In this document: piece by piece, positions 21,806 to 32,682 of the stretch
Numbering within the stretch: position 1 is the first letter of the stretch
How the letters are laid out: each line of letters begins with the position of its first letter
Made by a program: the position numbers and the translations under genes
NCBI GenBank assembly: GCA_019009955.1
Contig: CM032232.1
Location: forward strand, 58,586,001-58,650,000
Reading direction: 5' to 3'
DNA: 64,000 nt
Source of the DNA: Riptortus pedestris
Taxonomy: Eukaryota; Arthropoda; Insecta; Hemiptera; Alydidae
Notes under the pieces: generated by a model
What the model was told of the DNA's origin: nothing
The model's input: the letters and a program-made list of their open reading frames with translations, nothing else
The model's database searches: none

Positions 21806-22060
21806 AAAGCAAATATCTCAATCAATTTACAAGACAGAGAAAACATGCATACAACATTATTTCTAGTAAATTGTATTTTCATGAAGATTGGTTCTATATA
21901 GTTTTTATAATGCGTATAATAACAGAAATATATAGATTTTTTTGTTTTAATTCAACTCCCGAAACTCCCCCTACTTCTATTTTAGCCATTAACGAACATG
22001 ATCTTTATTATTGCACAATTTACAGCTCTAACCGTTGTAATCATATTTTGCTCGTTGCCA

Positions 22061-22210
22061 AACTAGAATATATGAGTTTATGCAAAACTACAGTTCATTA
22101 ATTGCTGAATTTGGACCAGTGGGAGGGAGGTGGTTTAGAGATGCAAATTTCGAACTTCGAAATGTCTGCTTTATCATTCGTCGGATCCAGAAATTGTACA
22201 TGTCGTATTT
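22061..22210 (+). mobile_element. Family H inner fragment, opposite strand
   Basis: GTTCATTAATTGCTGAATTTGGACCAGTGGGAGGGAGG through ATTCGTCGGATCCAGAAATTGTA is the central module in '+' orientation. It directly follows a '-' copy, so the junction near 22060 is another head-to-head switch. It supplies the first half of a 22080-22328 open frame, which is therefore not a gene. Confidence 0.5.
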
Positions 22211-22257
22211 AGTTTTAGAAATTATCTTTCAATATTTCCTCGGACAGGGAAAAGGGA

Positions 22258-22443
22258 ATGTGGGAGGTGCTAGTTCTAGCAGAAGACGGCGAACGAGAAT
22301 TCATCAAGATAATTCTCCTCAGTTATGAGAGCAACAAGGTAATCCCAGTCTTAACGTCTCCAACCAGGAAATTATATTGTCCATCTCATCTTCTTCTGTT
22401 GTTTCAGAGGGGCGATATGGGTTGTCATTTGAGGCGTTATTAA
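22258..22443 (+). CDS. Candidate small two-exon frame
   Basis: ATG 22258 opens 27 codons with mixed, coding-like composition (EVLVLAEDGEREFIK...) up to AACAAG at 22338. A GT donor (GTAATC) follows at 22339. The putative intron of 69 nt ends in a strong pyrimidine tract and TTTCAG (22407), and the second exon RGDMGCHLRRY then stops at 22443 in the same phase. Intron length is typical of insects. The peptide is only about 38 residues and matches no family I know. Alternatively the acceptor serves another frame (RYGLSFEALLNATIS... from about 22410), or the region is a transposon relic. Confidence 0.25.
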   Translation: MWEVLVLAEDGEREFIKIILLSYESNKVIPVLTSPTRKLYCPSHLLLLFQRGDMGCHLRRY

Positions 22444-22773
22444 ATGCCACAATATCTACTTTAAGGTTAATATAAACCTAAGGATGTAGACCTCATCCGC
22501 CCTACCCTTCCTAGCGTATATATATTGACCCATATACCAACAACCAAGTTCCGCCTCATGAACGGGCGACTAATTGCTTGAAAATTTCTGGAGCAGAGCG
22601 ATAAAAAATAAAATAAAATAAAGTTCCAACTAAAAATCTTTTCTTACTAAATACACATCAAATATTGGTAAAACCCAAACTTTAAGGGCAATACGTTATT
22701 AAAAGTAATCCTATCGAATTAAATAATCTGCCAATATACTACACTCATGCTAGCACATCTGGAACATAAAAAA
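22444..22773. other. No supported feature
   Basis: A/T-rich, with a short (AAAAT)n stretch at about 22604-22622. Confidence 0.4.
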
Positions 22774-23646
22774 GTCCGTGACGCAGGGGCTGCGTAAACT
22801 AAGCAGATGTCCCTCGTGAAGTTTAGTAATAAATAAATCTACATACTGCTAACACACCACCGTGAATATTAATAATAAATAAACACGGAAATAAGAAATG
22901 TTACAGTCAATTTCAATAGCCTCACACCGGAAAGAAAAACAATTATTGAAATTTATCATTTTTAAACATATTAATTTCATTGAGAACTATTTACTATATC
23001 TAGTACTGTAATTTATAATGAGTTAGAATAATTGTTACCTCAATCAATCAAATTTTAGTAATCGAAAACATTAAGACGGGGGGGGGGGTCACCAGAACAT
23101 ATTTGCGTGTATCTCGTACAATAAAGGTCTGTTGAATACAATATTTGATATTTAAGCTTCGGATAACGTGGTTTATTTATAATAGAGTATTGTTTATGTA
23201 ACATTAGTAGAAGTGGGGGTTAGCTGAAGGCTGAAAACTGAAAAATGCAAATGCTGAAAGATAGCGAATAAATGTATATATCAATAATTATAGTACATTT
23301 AATTTGCAATAAGATTTGTTCTATACAATTTTTCGGTTCGACGTATAGTAACGGAGATATTTCGGATTTTCGAAAATCCTCCCCTCTAACCCCCCCCCCC
23401 TCCCACTAGAACGATTTCAGCCGTTAACTAACTTGATCTTTCTTTTTACATAAAACGACTAAATATCGAGTTTCGTAACGATTAAACAATAATTGCGACC
23501 GCTAGAGCGGTAATATATACAGTTTTGAACGGACCTCATTTTCGTCTCCTCGTGGATAGGATCGATGGACATTTGAAGAAAAATTTCAAAATTCGCGTCA
23601 TGAGTACGATCTCAATAGCTGATTTCCCTTAAGGTAAATTTGCTAA
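22774..23646 (-). mobile_element. Family H, full-length copy
   Basis: Ends are GTCCGTGACGCAGGGGCTGC and CTTAAGGTAAATTTGCTAA. It has a C run near 23389-23401, the GACCGCTAGAGCGGT motif at about 23499 and the GATAGGATCGATGGACAT motif. The TA repeat is reduced to a few units. Confidence 0.8.
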
Positions 23647-24545
23647 ATTATCTACTAAACCATATAGAATTATAATAAAAGAGGCCTACAACATACTTAA
23701 GAAGATTTACAAAGGAATAACTTTAATTATATTCTAATTAGTAAAATACGGATGTGAGAAAACGTCAATTGTTGAAGGGATTTTCTCCAAAATGTATAAA
23801 TAAAGTATCAGGTTTTACATGGCCGAGTAAACCAACTCAGATGTGGGGCATAATACAAATTAAAAAAAAATAATCTGAATATATTTATTGGGTTTAGGAG
23901 ATCAGCTACTGTGGGTAATATTGTTTCAAAAATAAATTATATTATTTCTACATGCTAGAATTTTTACATTAATTAAAAGTGTTATATTAAACTTCTCACA
24001 AAATCAAAAAGAGAGACTTTAAATGTTGTAAACCAAATTGAATTTTTAGAGATGATTAAGTTTAGTGTCAATATGCGAGGTCCTGCCTGCAAGAAGTTGT
24101 AGAACATGTAATGTGGAGTCTCTAAGCATTACATGTTCCTACAGTCTGTCAGTAAGGTTTTAATGATTCTAGTCGTGAGATATGAGTGTGTTAAATATGA
24201 ATGTCATATCCTAAGTCTCGTGAGTACAACTTCCTTTCGTCTATTGTCACGCCTGCTGGATAGTTCTCGCATATATAATGCTTTATTTCTCGTAGATGCC
24301 CATCAACACTGCCTAATAGAAGATAAAAGCAGTTCGTTTAAAACTGTATTAAACAATGTGTGACTAATGAGAGCAAAGATCATCTTCCAGGAGATATGGA
24401 AACTAACGGACATATTAAAGGAGGGTTTAAGAAGATCTTAAATAATTATAATTTCTAACGAGATCTTCAAACATTTGTAGCAAATTTTCTATAAAGTGGC
24501 TATGCAAAATAGTAAATGACCATTAAAACCGTGACTATGAGTTAA
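23647..24545. other. AT-rich; one long hairpin
   Basis: 24099-24142 folds into a hairpin (GTAGAACATGTAATG against CATTACATGTTCCTAC, one bulged base, 13-nt loop). A plus-strand frame at 24133-24363 overlaps its right arm and has no support. Confidence 0.4.
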
Positions 24546-24725
24546 TATCATAGTGGAAGATTGTTGAGCGGCCTGAAGGAAATTACTCCTCATTGTGATG
24601 CATTAACGCCTGCGGAACCAACAAGATTTAGGCCTCGCTCGGCCAATATTCCATCAACAGCTAACAAATTGCCTATTACTCCAAAGATTTTACAAGAGGG
24701 TAGCTCGTACTCTTACTATGATTGA
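24546..24725 (+). other. 59-codon Pro-rich open frame lacking ATG
   Basis: The frame is stop-free from 24546 to the TGA at 24723. It has a balanced, Pro/Ser/Thr-rich composition (for example CDALTPAEPTRFRPRSANIP) and higher G+C than its neighbours. It has no ATG and no clear splice sites. It could be an exon or transposon-derived coding relic; no family recognised. Confidence 0.2.
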
Positions 24726-24861
24726 TACAATTTATACAAGCATTTTGGTCATAAAAGTTGAAAAACGGTTTTTCACTTGCACAATTACTCATATATAAAT
24801 TGGTGATGGACACGTAGTAGGACTTTTACATTATTAAAAAAAAAAATCATCCAAACAAAAA

Positions 24862-26108
24862 AGCGTAAAATAAGCAGATTTCCCAAGTGCTGGCATGACT
24901 CCACCTCACCAATATATTCTCTGAGTAAAAATCCAATAAGTAGAAGTAGGTATATATGAGATAAAGTATAAAGCACCAAATGTAGAACATCAATAATTAA
25001 CAAGATTGGTTCTTTAAAATTTTCCAATCCGACTCATAATAAAAGAGATATTTTGAAATTCGAATCTCCACCCCTGTCCCCCCCCCCCCTATTCTTGGGT
25101 CCGATTTTCAGGTATTAAGGAATATGATAATACGTTAGTGGCGAATGAGAAGATTAAACTCGAGTATGCTGTGTCAAATAAATGTTTTAGAGTCATGTAA
25201 TACAATCAAAATGGATGACCTTATCAAACAACATTTTCACAAATCTCACCTAGTAAAGATCTGGTGAAAACACTAGTTGGTATTTAAGCTTTGAATATGA
25301 CGGTTCACAATATATTCGCTTATTGTTAACGAGGGAAGATTAAAAGGGAAATTAAGGAAGCTGGAGTCTAAAAATTGCATCTCGGTTAAATTCAAAATTT
25401 TATTTATTAACGTCTACTGTGAGCTACTACGGCTAATTGGGACGGGTCATGTACAGGTTACCACCTTTTTCTTGCCAGGGTGGGACTAAAGATTTGATTT
25501 AATGAGTGCGTCACTAAAAAAATTCATATTTCCCAGGCGAGAATTGAACTCGCCACTCTAGGTTTGCCATGTGAGATTAAGGCCAACGCTTTAACTGACA
25601 TGGCTAACCTGAGCCCCTATTAATATTCAAAGCAGAGAAAAAATGTATAGGACATTTATAGAAAATTAAAGTTAGAACAAGGTTAGGTTTACACTAATTT
25701 TCAACCCGGCTCATAATAAAGGAGATATTTTGAATTTGCATGTATATCTAATTATAAAGGTCCGTCGAAAACAACACAAGCATGGAATAAGACGTTTCAA
25801 GATATATTGGCTTATTGTTAACGTTCGATGATTAAAAGTCGGGGATTACTAGGGGATGAAAATTAAAAAAATGCAAATTACTCGGTTAATAATCAATATA
25901 AAGAAAAAGTGTGCATAACAATATTTATAGGAAATGAAATTTGCAATAAGATTGGTTTATAGAATTTGTCGACCCGACTCATAATAACAGAGATATTTCG
26001 AGTTTTCGAACTCCCTCTCCCTTTATCCCCCCCCATATTCTTGGGCCAATTTCAGATATTAATGAATATAACTGATAACGCTGATTTCCCTGGAAGGAAA
26101 TCTACTAA
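24862..26108 (-). mobile_element. Family H, long subfamily, with nested SINE
   Basis: The hairpin end is truncated (GCGTAAAATAAGCAGATTTCCC) and the palindrome end is diverged (GATTTCCCTGGAAGGAAATCTACTAA). Internal modules appear repeatedly: C-rich tracts lie at about 25079 and 26028, and ATTCTTGGG(T/C)C is found in both. The element is interrupted at 25397-25619 by a tRNA-derived SINE with flanking duplication. Confidence 0.65.
25397..25619 (-). mobile_element. tRNA-derived SINE inserted in family H
   Basis: Read on the minus strand, the head GGGCTCAGGTTAGCCATGTC and the following CAGTTAAAGC resemble a tRNA D-arm/A box. About 45 nt on, GAGTTCAATTCTCGCC resembles a T-arm/B box. The body (TTAGTGACGCACTCATTAAA, then CCCACCCTGGC, GACCCGTCC, TAGTAGCTC) ends in the A/T tail AATAAATAAAAT. 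Flanks TTAAATTCAAA (25386-25396) and TTAATATTCAAA (25620-25631) are a slightly diverged target duplication of the host element. RNA polymerase III transcription from the head promoter and LINE-assisted insertion are what is known of this class. Confidence 0.7.
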
Positions 26109-27119
26109 AAAAGGAGGGAGCCATATGATAACAAGCGAAAGATATTGCTTGAGTATTGTAGCCCCCCAGATGTTTTATTATTTTAAATTCAGGATAATAG
26201 ATTAGTCATACATGTTTAAGAATGCCTTGAAATAGAAATACATTTTCTATTGTAACGTAGGCTACACTATACCTTACCTTATTTTCAATCTGTGGCCGAT
26301 TCCCACATTTAACTAAATATCATCAAAATATGAATAACAATAGGCACATTAGTAAAGCAATTTCAACAGAGGAAGTTCTTCTTAACTCGTCTAGAAGGAG
26401 AATTCGTCATAGAGGAAAAGTATACTGTAATTAAAATTATCAGCAGACTGGAAAACATACACCTTATGCTCGGAGTGCATTAAAAACGGTCACTTCCGCC
26501 ACAATTGCATAGTAGAAATTGATGAATTGCACAACTAAGTAAACCAGCACCAGTACGAGTAATTACATGGAAGAGGTTTTGGCGCAAGGAGTTAATTTAT
26601 CCCGCTATGTATGTAGGTAATTGTCAGTAAATAAAAATGTACAGGGTGAGGTACAATATATTGAAGGACATGTTGCAACCTGTACAAGAATGCACGTTTT
26701 CTGTTAATATAAATAAAAGGGTTCCTGAAAATAAATTAAATAAAAGGAGGTTATTTCACATTCAGGATTACCAGCATCGCTATATTTCCAAGAAAAGAGT
26801 TTTAAAAAAAATATCTTTTGGCATGGCATATTCCTTTACCAAAGGCAAAGAATAAATGATGGAAATGTTATGATGTCATGGGGTTTCGAATTCCAGTTAT
26901 CATTTATTTGAAGCAGAGCCTCGTTATTTTTCAAATTATATATAATCTCTCTAAAAGTAGATTCTAAGAATTTCTTATCTCTTTGATTCAAATAAACATA
27001 TTTTTTCAATACGTTTTAATAACTTAGATGTTTCTTTACTTGGGATTATTTTGTACTATTATTTTGTTTTTTCCTCCAAATTATATTATTAAAAGGGAGA
27101 GGGCTTTGCACTTTTATTT
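26109..27119. other. No supported gene
   Basis: A/T-rich. Frames at 25966-26205 and 26637-26855 are unsupported; the first lies mostly in family H. Confidence 0.4.
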
Positions 27120-27177
27120 TTAACAGATTTCTCTTAATGAAAGAAAACCAGCTGTTGAAGTTGGTTACTTATAAGCA
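27120..27177 (+). mobile_element. Family H 5' end fragment
   Basis: TTAACAGATTTCTCTTAATGAAAG...CAGCTGTTGAAG is a diverged palindrome terminus only. Confidence 0.45.
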
Positions 27178-27313
27178 GCCATTAATTTTATTTTATAGTA
27201 TAGCTTCTTCAGAGAAGGAATAAAATAAAAACATCTAAATATATTCGTTGTTAGGCCTAAAATAATGTTGGAATACACTCCTTGTGCATAATCCCATGTG
27301 CGCGCGGGGGGGG

Positions 27314-27323
<10 letters not shown>

Positions 27324-27395
<72 letters not shown>
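27324..27395. repeat. (GA)n microsatellite
   Basis: About 35 GA units, preceded by a G run (27307-27314). A 66-codon minus-strand frame that is mostly Leu-Ser repeats is an artefact of this tract. Confidence 0.95.
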
Positions 27396-27399
<4 letters not shown>

Positions 27400-28785
27400 G
27401 TGTAATGGGAGTTCTGTGTATGTGGCTACCACCATCTTAGCAGGCTATTAGGGATAGCTACAATGCAATCCTCCCTCAGCCCTACAATCCTTAGCTCTAT
27501 CTCTTCTCTGAACCCTTTGTCACTCTTCCCTAGAAGGGTCATCAGCTGAGAGATAACCTAACCTCTTTTGATACGCCAAAAACACAAATGAAAACCGATA
27601 CGCCACCGTTTTCTAAAAGGAAAAGAGTTGTCAAAACGAATTTTAACAATACACAGAAGAAAAACATACGTTTTATGACAAATTTATTCATTATTGAAAA
27701 ATTATGAACTCTTAATCAACCCACTTTAACTTCCGTATAGTCAATTAGAAAGATAGCAGAGACATTCTTCTTAACCGTAAATTATTTCAAAGATAATTCA
27801 AAAAACTTTTATGTAGCCTTCCTCAAATCATAAGACATGAAGTCTCTGAGGTACTCCTACTGCAACATGATTACACATGGTGACAATTTCGTAATATTAA
27901 AATAGAAGAATGGGATTAGAAAGGGAATTGTATGGATATAAGGGCCACCATTCTCACAATGGAACCATAAATTTATTGAAAATTACGTATTTTATTGCCG
28001 ATAGTATTGAAATTATTAGGAATCAGTTCGAGCTACTAAATATTCAGTAATCAACGAAATGCGTGTCTTATCCTCGACTCACCAATTAGTCAGAAGACAT
28101 ATTTATGTAAGGTTAAGCTGTATGTCCGAGATTAAGTTAACACGAGAGGCAAAGAAAGAACCCCGTCTATTTACACTTTTATAAAACTTTCCCATTCCCT
28201 ACAATCCTTTCAAGATGTTCTTCAAACTAAAAATACTTTACATTTTTCAAACTCATAAAATCCATAAATAGCCCCATAAGGGGTATTAATAACTTTACTT
28301 GAGACAATGGGGGAGTTCTTTTATCAGGTTTGAACAATAAATATTATTGCCATTGTAGTTTGCAAAGAGTGTTAAGCCGAGGGAGGAAGTTGGCAGCCCT
28401 GGCTGAATAGAAAGTCCATAGATAAGCAGGACAATAGGAATATAAGAGACAAATCACCCCCACTCCTTCCCATCGACATCTCCACACTGTTTTTCGCGTG
28501 TGCTTCTAATTGTATTCCATTCTACTCTCTATACCATATCACCACCATTCGCCATAAGATTCAGTCATTTGCCAAGAGTTCACCTATCATGTTGCTGCTA
28601 GACTGTGAAGGAGTAGTAGGACACAAGATGACTGCTCCTCCTGTTTTAACTTCCATGAAGGAACTAAAGGAAATATTATATATAATTACTAAAAGTTTTA
28701 CTTTGCCTAGTTTGGGCTTAACATCTGTACAAATTTGTATAATGTTGCACACACAATGTACATATCAACACATACCAGCTATAAC

Positions 28786-28786
<1 letters not shown>
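27396..28786. other. No supported gene
   Basis: Unremarkable, somewhat less repeat-dense DNA. The only open frames (28561-28752 minus, 28589 onward plus) are unsupported, and the latter runs into the CT repeat. Confidence 0.4.

Positions 28787-28878
<92 letters not shown>
28787..28878. repeat. (CT)n microsatellite
   Basis: About 46 uninterrupted CT units followed by CAACATATATATATAT. (GA/CT)n tracts are binding sites for GAGA-factor-type proteins in insects. Confidence 0.95.
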
Positions 28879-28881
<3 letters not shown>

Positions 28882-28988
28882 ATATATATATATATTGTTC
28901 AGGCTGTTTGTAGCAGTTCTTACAACTTGCTAATAGATAGCATTACAATGCCCTAATTGCCATAAGTAATTGACAGATCAGAGTTGTC

Positions 28989-29174
28989 AGTCTGCTCTTA
29001 GAACTGACAGGGAGTAGGTGTGTGCCTTGAAGACTGCTGTGGAAACTCGTTGCTGCTTGGAGCTAATGTTTCTAGTGTTTGCTACACTTTTAATAAGCTG
29101 GCCTATCCGATAAATCATTCAGGATTTATTCAGCGTCCAAGGAAGCAGTGAAAAGCCATTGTGAAAATAGATCC
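28989..29174 (+). promoter_or_regulatory. Candidate initiator and non-coding first exon
   Basis: TCAGTC at 28987-28992 matches the arthropod initiator consensus TCAKTY (start at A 28989). The CT/GAGA tract ends about 110 bp upstream. The following 186 nt are non-repetitive and G+C-richer than the region, and end at a near-consensus donor GTGAGT (29175). There is no TATA box at -30. The only short frame begins MFLVFATLL and stops after 15 codons. The promoter reading is inference. Confidence 0.2.
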
Positions 29175-29570
29175 GTGAGTAATAATTGTTTTACTTGGTG
29201 AGGGGTTGGAACATTTCACATGGCCATTTGACCAAAATTTGATATGCACAGTATTTGATGTTGGTGGAATTTTTTCCAGGTTGTTAGCCCACTAAGGTTC
29301 ACAAAAATCCTCTTAAGTTTTGATTAAACGCCTGACAACCCCTCGGGATGACTAACAATTATTAGATACTTAGATCACATCCACAGGCATATTAAAAAAT
29401 GGTGAACTGACAAGTGTCCCATGAAACAAAAAGTCTCTACTGGAGGCAAATTCCAGATCTAGGTTAATGGGGGCTGAACGCGGAACTGATCAATCACTAT
29501 GTTAAACTGTAATCACGAATCCCTCGAGTCTCGCTCGGCCCAGCTAAGACCGAAAACAAATTGATAAAAA
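29175..29570. other. No supported feature
   Basis: Would be intronic if the first exon above is real. No motif recognised. Confidence 0.35.
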
Positions 29571-29680
29571 ACATAAATTCGGTTGGAGCCCTTTTTCGAC
29601 ATCTACTAGGTAGGATCGATCGACTTATGAGGAAATCACGTCATGAATGCAACTCATTTGCAGATTTCAGAGAATAGAGA
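29571..29680 (-). mobile_element. Family H 5' end fragment
   Basis: GGAGCCCTTTTTCGACATC, TAGGTAGGATCGATCGACTT and TCACGTCATGAATGCAAC are the subterminal motifs, followed by a degraded palindrome end. Confidence 0.55.
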
Positions 29681-30166
29681 TGCTTCGCATTATGGACAGC
29701 TATAACAATTCTAAAAATTAATTCAAGTAGCTCAAACGGAAATGAGCTTACTCCGACCATTACAATGTACGAATGTATTTATAAATTGGCCCCGGTGGAG
29801 AACAGAATTTACTTTATTATTTCATTAATCATATCCATAGTTATTCCTCGGGCGGGATGAGCGGGTAGTAGGTAATGCAGAAGAGAAATCAAATTGGACA
29901 CTACAATAGAGTGAGGGGATTTCACACTAAAATTAATATAGCTTTGAGGTAATCTGGTATGGAATTAAGGCTTCTGAAAGTTCCGCGGGGCCCTTTCAGC
30001 AACGAGAGGCAATTTCAACAGCTACTCGAATAAAACAGAAAATAGCCATCATTAGTCTAATTCCAATCGCTGGCCATTTGACCCATCCACTAATGACGTT
30101 AGACAGGCTTTGATCCTTAGTGGTCTGTTGGACCAATATTTTCGTTTTCAACTAAAAATGACTAAG
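29681..30166. other. No supported feature
   Basis: Moderate G+C, no frame or repeat terminus recognised. Confidence 0.35.
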
Positions 30167-30633
30167 GTCCGCCCCGCAGGAGCTGGGTAATCTAAGCAAA
30201 TTCCCCACGTTTGCCACATATTTGCATTTATCTCAAAAAGTAAATGTTCAATGAGAAATATATTCCATATTTATGCTTCAAGTAATGTGCTTCATAATAT
30301 AACAATTTATTTTTAATATGACATGAGTAGATGGAGGGCGGGGGGGGGGGGTTACTGGAGGCGGAAAATTATAAAATGCAAGTATCTCGGTTAATAATCA
30401 AGATATTGAAAATGTGTAAATAAACACATTTATTGAACATTGCATTTGTAATAAAATTAGTTCTATACAATTTTTCGAACCGACGCTTAATAACGTCTGA
30501 GATATTCAGAATTTTCGAAATTCCTCCACTCTAACCCCCCCTACCTATGGTCGGATTTTAGCCATTAACGAAACTTGATCTTTCTTTTTACATCAAACGA
30601 TTAAACCAAACTTGCTACTGCTAGAGCGGTAGC

Positions 30634-30680
<47 letters not shown>

Positions 30681-30792
30681 TTGAACGGACCTCTTTTTCG
30701 TCATCTACTAGGTAGGATCGATGGACATTTTTTGAAAATCGTGTCTTGATTTCAACTTCAATAGCTGATTACCCTTAAGAGAAATCTGCTAA
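30167..30792 (-). mobile_element. Family H, full-length copy
   Basis: Ends are GTCCGCCCCGCAGGAGCTGGGT (stem partly broken) and CTTAAGAGAAATCTGCTAA. It holds a G run at 30342-30351, a CTGCTAGAGCGGTAGC motif and the TA repeat at 30635-30677. Confidence 0.8.
30635..30677. repeat. (TA)n microsatellite in family H
   Basis: About 21 TA units at the conserved central position. Confidence 0.95.
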
Positions 30793-31195
30793 TAAGCATC
30801 TCATACTAACCTTCTGTGTAAGAGTGACACGGGACCTTATTCAATAGTGAACAATGACCAAAACAATCTCTGCCTTCCTTTTACTGGTCAAGAAGCCTGA
30901 CCTAGTGTGTTTCTTTAACAATCCCGTAGCTCTGAAGAAACAAGATTGTATGTGATGGACAGCACAGTGAAATCATTTGTAAATAGACCGCAGGCACACA
31001 ATATACACAAGCTACAAAACAGCCACCATATAAAATGCACAATCAAGTATTAAAAAAAATACTCATTACTTGTTTTTAGTTTTTATTATTTTTAGCTTTT
31101 AGTTAACCTCAATTCTACTCATGAATTTCTCACTTTTCAGCATTGTATTTTCTCATGTTCAACATAAATTTGATGTTGAGATTAAACAGGCTTCA
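30793..31195. other. No supported feature
   Basis: No recognised feature. Confidence 0.35.
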
Positions 31196-31295
31196 CATTG
31201 GTGGAAAAATAGAATTAAGAATTTGTGATGGCTTCATCAGCGTCCCAAATCAGCACGTGGGAAATATGCTTTTATTATCGTATACAGTACGTGAT
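31196..31295 (+). mobile_element. Family H 3' end relic
   Basis: CAGCACGTGGGAAATATGCTT is well preserved. The hairpin beyond it (GTATACAGTACGTGATAA) is degraded. Confidence 0.4.
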
Positions 31296-32682
31296 AATAT
31301 GTAAAGAACCTCAGATATTGAAGAGTTTCACTCCAAAAATATTTGTAAGTCCTAACTCATATGAAGAGAGCTATTCAATTTTAAATCGATAGACATTTTA
31401 ATGTGATGCGAGGGCCAATTCCCCGAAAAGTGTTAAAATTCAACCATTATTTGAAAAATGCCAATCCTGAGGTTTATCGACAATCAATAAAATGCCAAAG
31501 AAAAAAAAAGTTAGCGATTATATGTTGTACCTCAAAATTTGAAAGAACAGCTGGGTGGATCCCACCAACTACTAGAACCCAAGGATGGAGTATTGGAATT
31601 TCTGGTAATATCGCGCCCCCTCCCAGACCTCACCACTCGCATCAATAAACCCTCAATTTCAGGGTGGAAATTATTATTTTCAGAGATGAAGGAACCCGAT
31701 GTTCCTTTCATTAAACTAAGGTGATTGGATTTTTATGCTGTTTAGTAGCAAGAATGTTTTATGTTCTATTTATGTAGACAATTAAGAAGCAAATATTGCT
31801 TTATGGGGCTTTCATTCCAAAGCTTAATTAATAAAGTATAAAGGAGTCGTATTCCGAGAGTTAAAAAAAAATGAAATTTCTAACTATGATTCTCAGAAAA
31901 AAGAAGAAGTTAAATGAATTCAATATAATTGGCATAGTTTGATAACGCACTCCTTTTTCCTGTAATGGTGCTAGATTTGAGACATTAAATGAAGAATAAA
32001 AATATGATATAAAAAGGATATATTACTGCCTTCTATGCTAACCACAAATGCAATACTTCAGGATAAAGCAAAAGACAGAATGAAAACAAAGCGATTATGG
32101 AAGAATATGACCCCCTAAATATTGAAAGCTACTCATCAAAAAATAATCAAAAACCCGAATAGATTTAGCCACTGTCAGTTATACCGAATGACGAAAACTG
32201 AACAACAAAACTCATGATAGAGAACTATATAGTAGATTTCTTTCCAATTTTAGTAAGATTTTTTTTTTTGGGAGGGGGGGTTACTGATGTGATAGTTTAG
32301 GTTGACAGGAAATTAGTTAGTCTGAGTTAATCAGAATCTCAAATTGATGATTATAAGCAATAATATTTACAGTTTTTTTCATAAAGCTGTATTTAGAAAT
32401 CTAGTCGTTAACTTAATAAGTATTTTAACTACTTCACTGGGTTCAACGAACCCTATAACAAATTCAGAAGAAATAGTGATTCGGATTATTTTGAAAGGCA
32501 TCAGTAGCAGGAAAGTCGATGAATAGTCTGTAAGAACATCAAGTTTCATATCAAGAAATCTAGTCCTCTAGATCTAGTCTTCTAAGATCTAGTCCTCAAG
32601 CTTGCCCATTGAGCTAAGGCCAGTCCACATCTCCTTAACTTGGAAATTCAAAACTGCAATGATCACCAAAAGCGACTAAAAA
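31296..32682. other. No supported gene; small tandem repeat
   Basis: 32556-32600 holds three tandem copies of a roughly 15-bp unit (AGATCTAGTCYTCTA-like). Right of it, the minus strand contains TAGCTCAATGGGCAAGC, which resembles a tRNA/SINE A box, but no B box follows. Frames at 31403-31724 and 32344-32526 are unsupported. Confidence 0.4.

Larger units (their letters stand above)
21049..22060 (-). mobile_element. Older family H copy interrupted by 21068-21805
   Basis: GTGGGGGTTAAAA at 21055 belongs to the internal module, whose continuation AGCAAATATCTCAATCAATTTACAAGACAGAG resumes at 21809, after the nested full-length copy. It then continues through GGTTCTATATAG, a C-rich tract and GCCATTAACGAACATGATC. 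The palindrome end is missing. Confidence 0.5.

Noticed and set aside
27235..27435. 66-codon Leu-Ser repeat protein on the minus strand
   Set aside because: Translation of the GA microsatellite; no independent coding evidence.
28589..28956. Two long plus-strand frames of Leu-Ser repeats
   Set aside because: Produced by the CT microsatellite in two registers.
32596..32645. tRNA or SINE head (A-box-like TAGCTCAATGGG on the minus strand)
   Set aside because: No B box, acceptor stem or tail follows.
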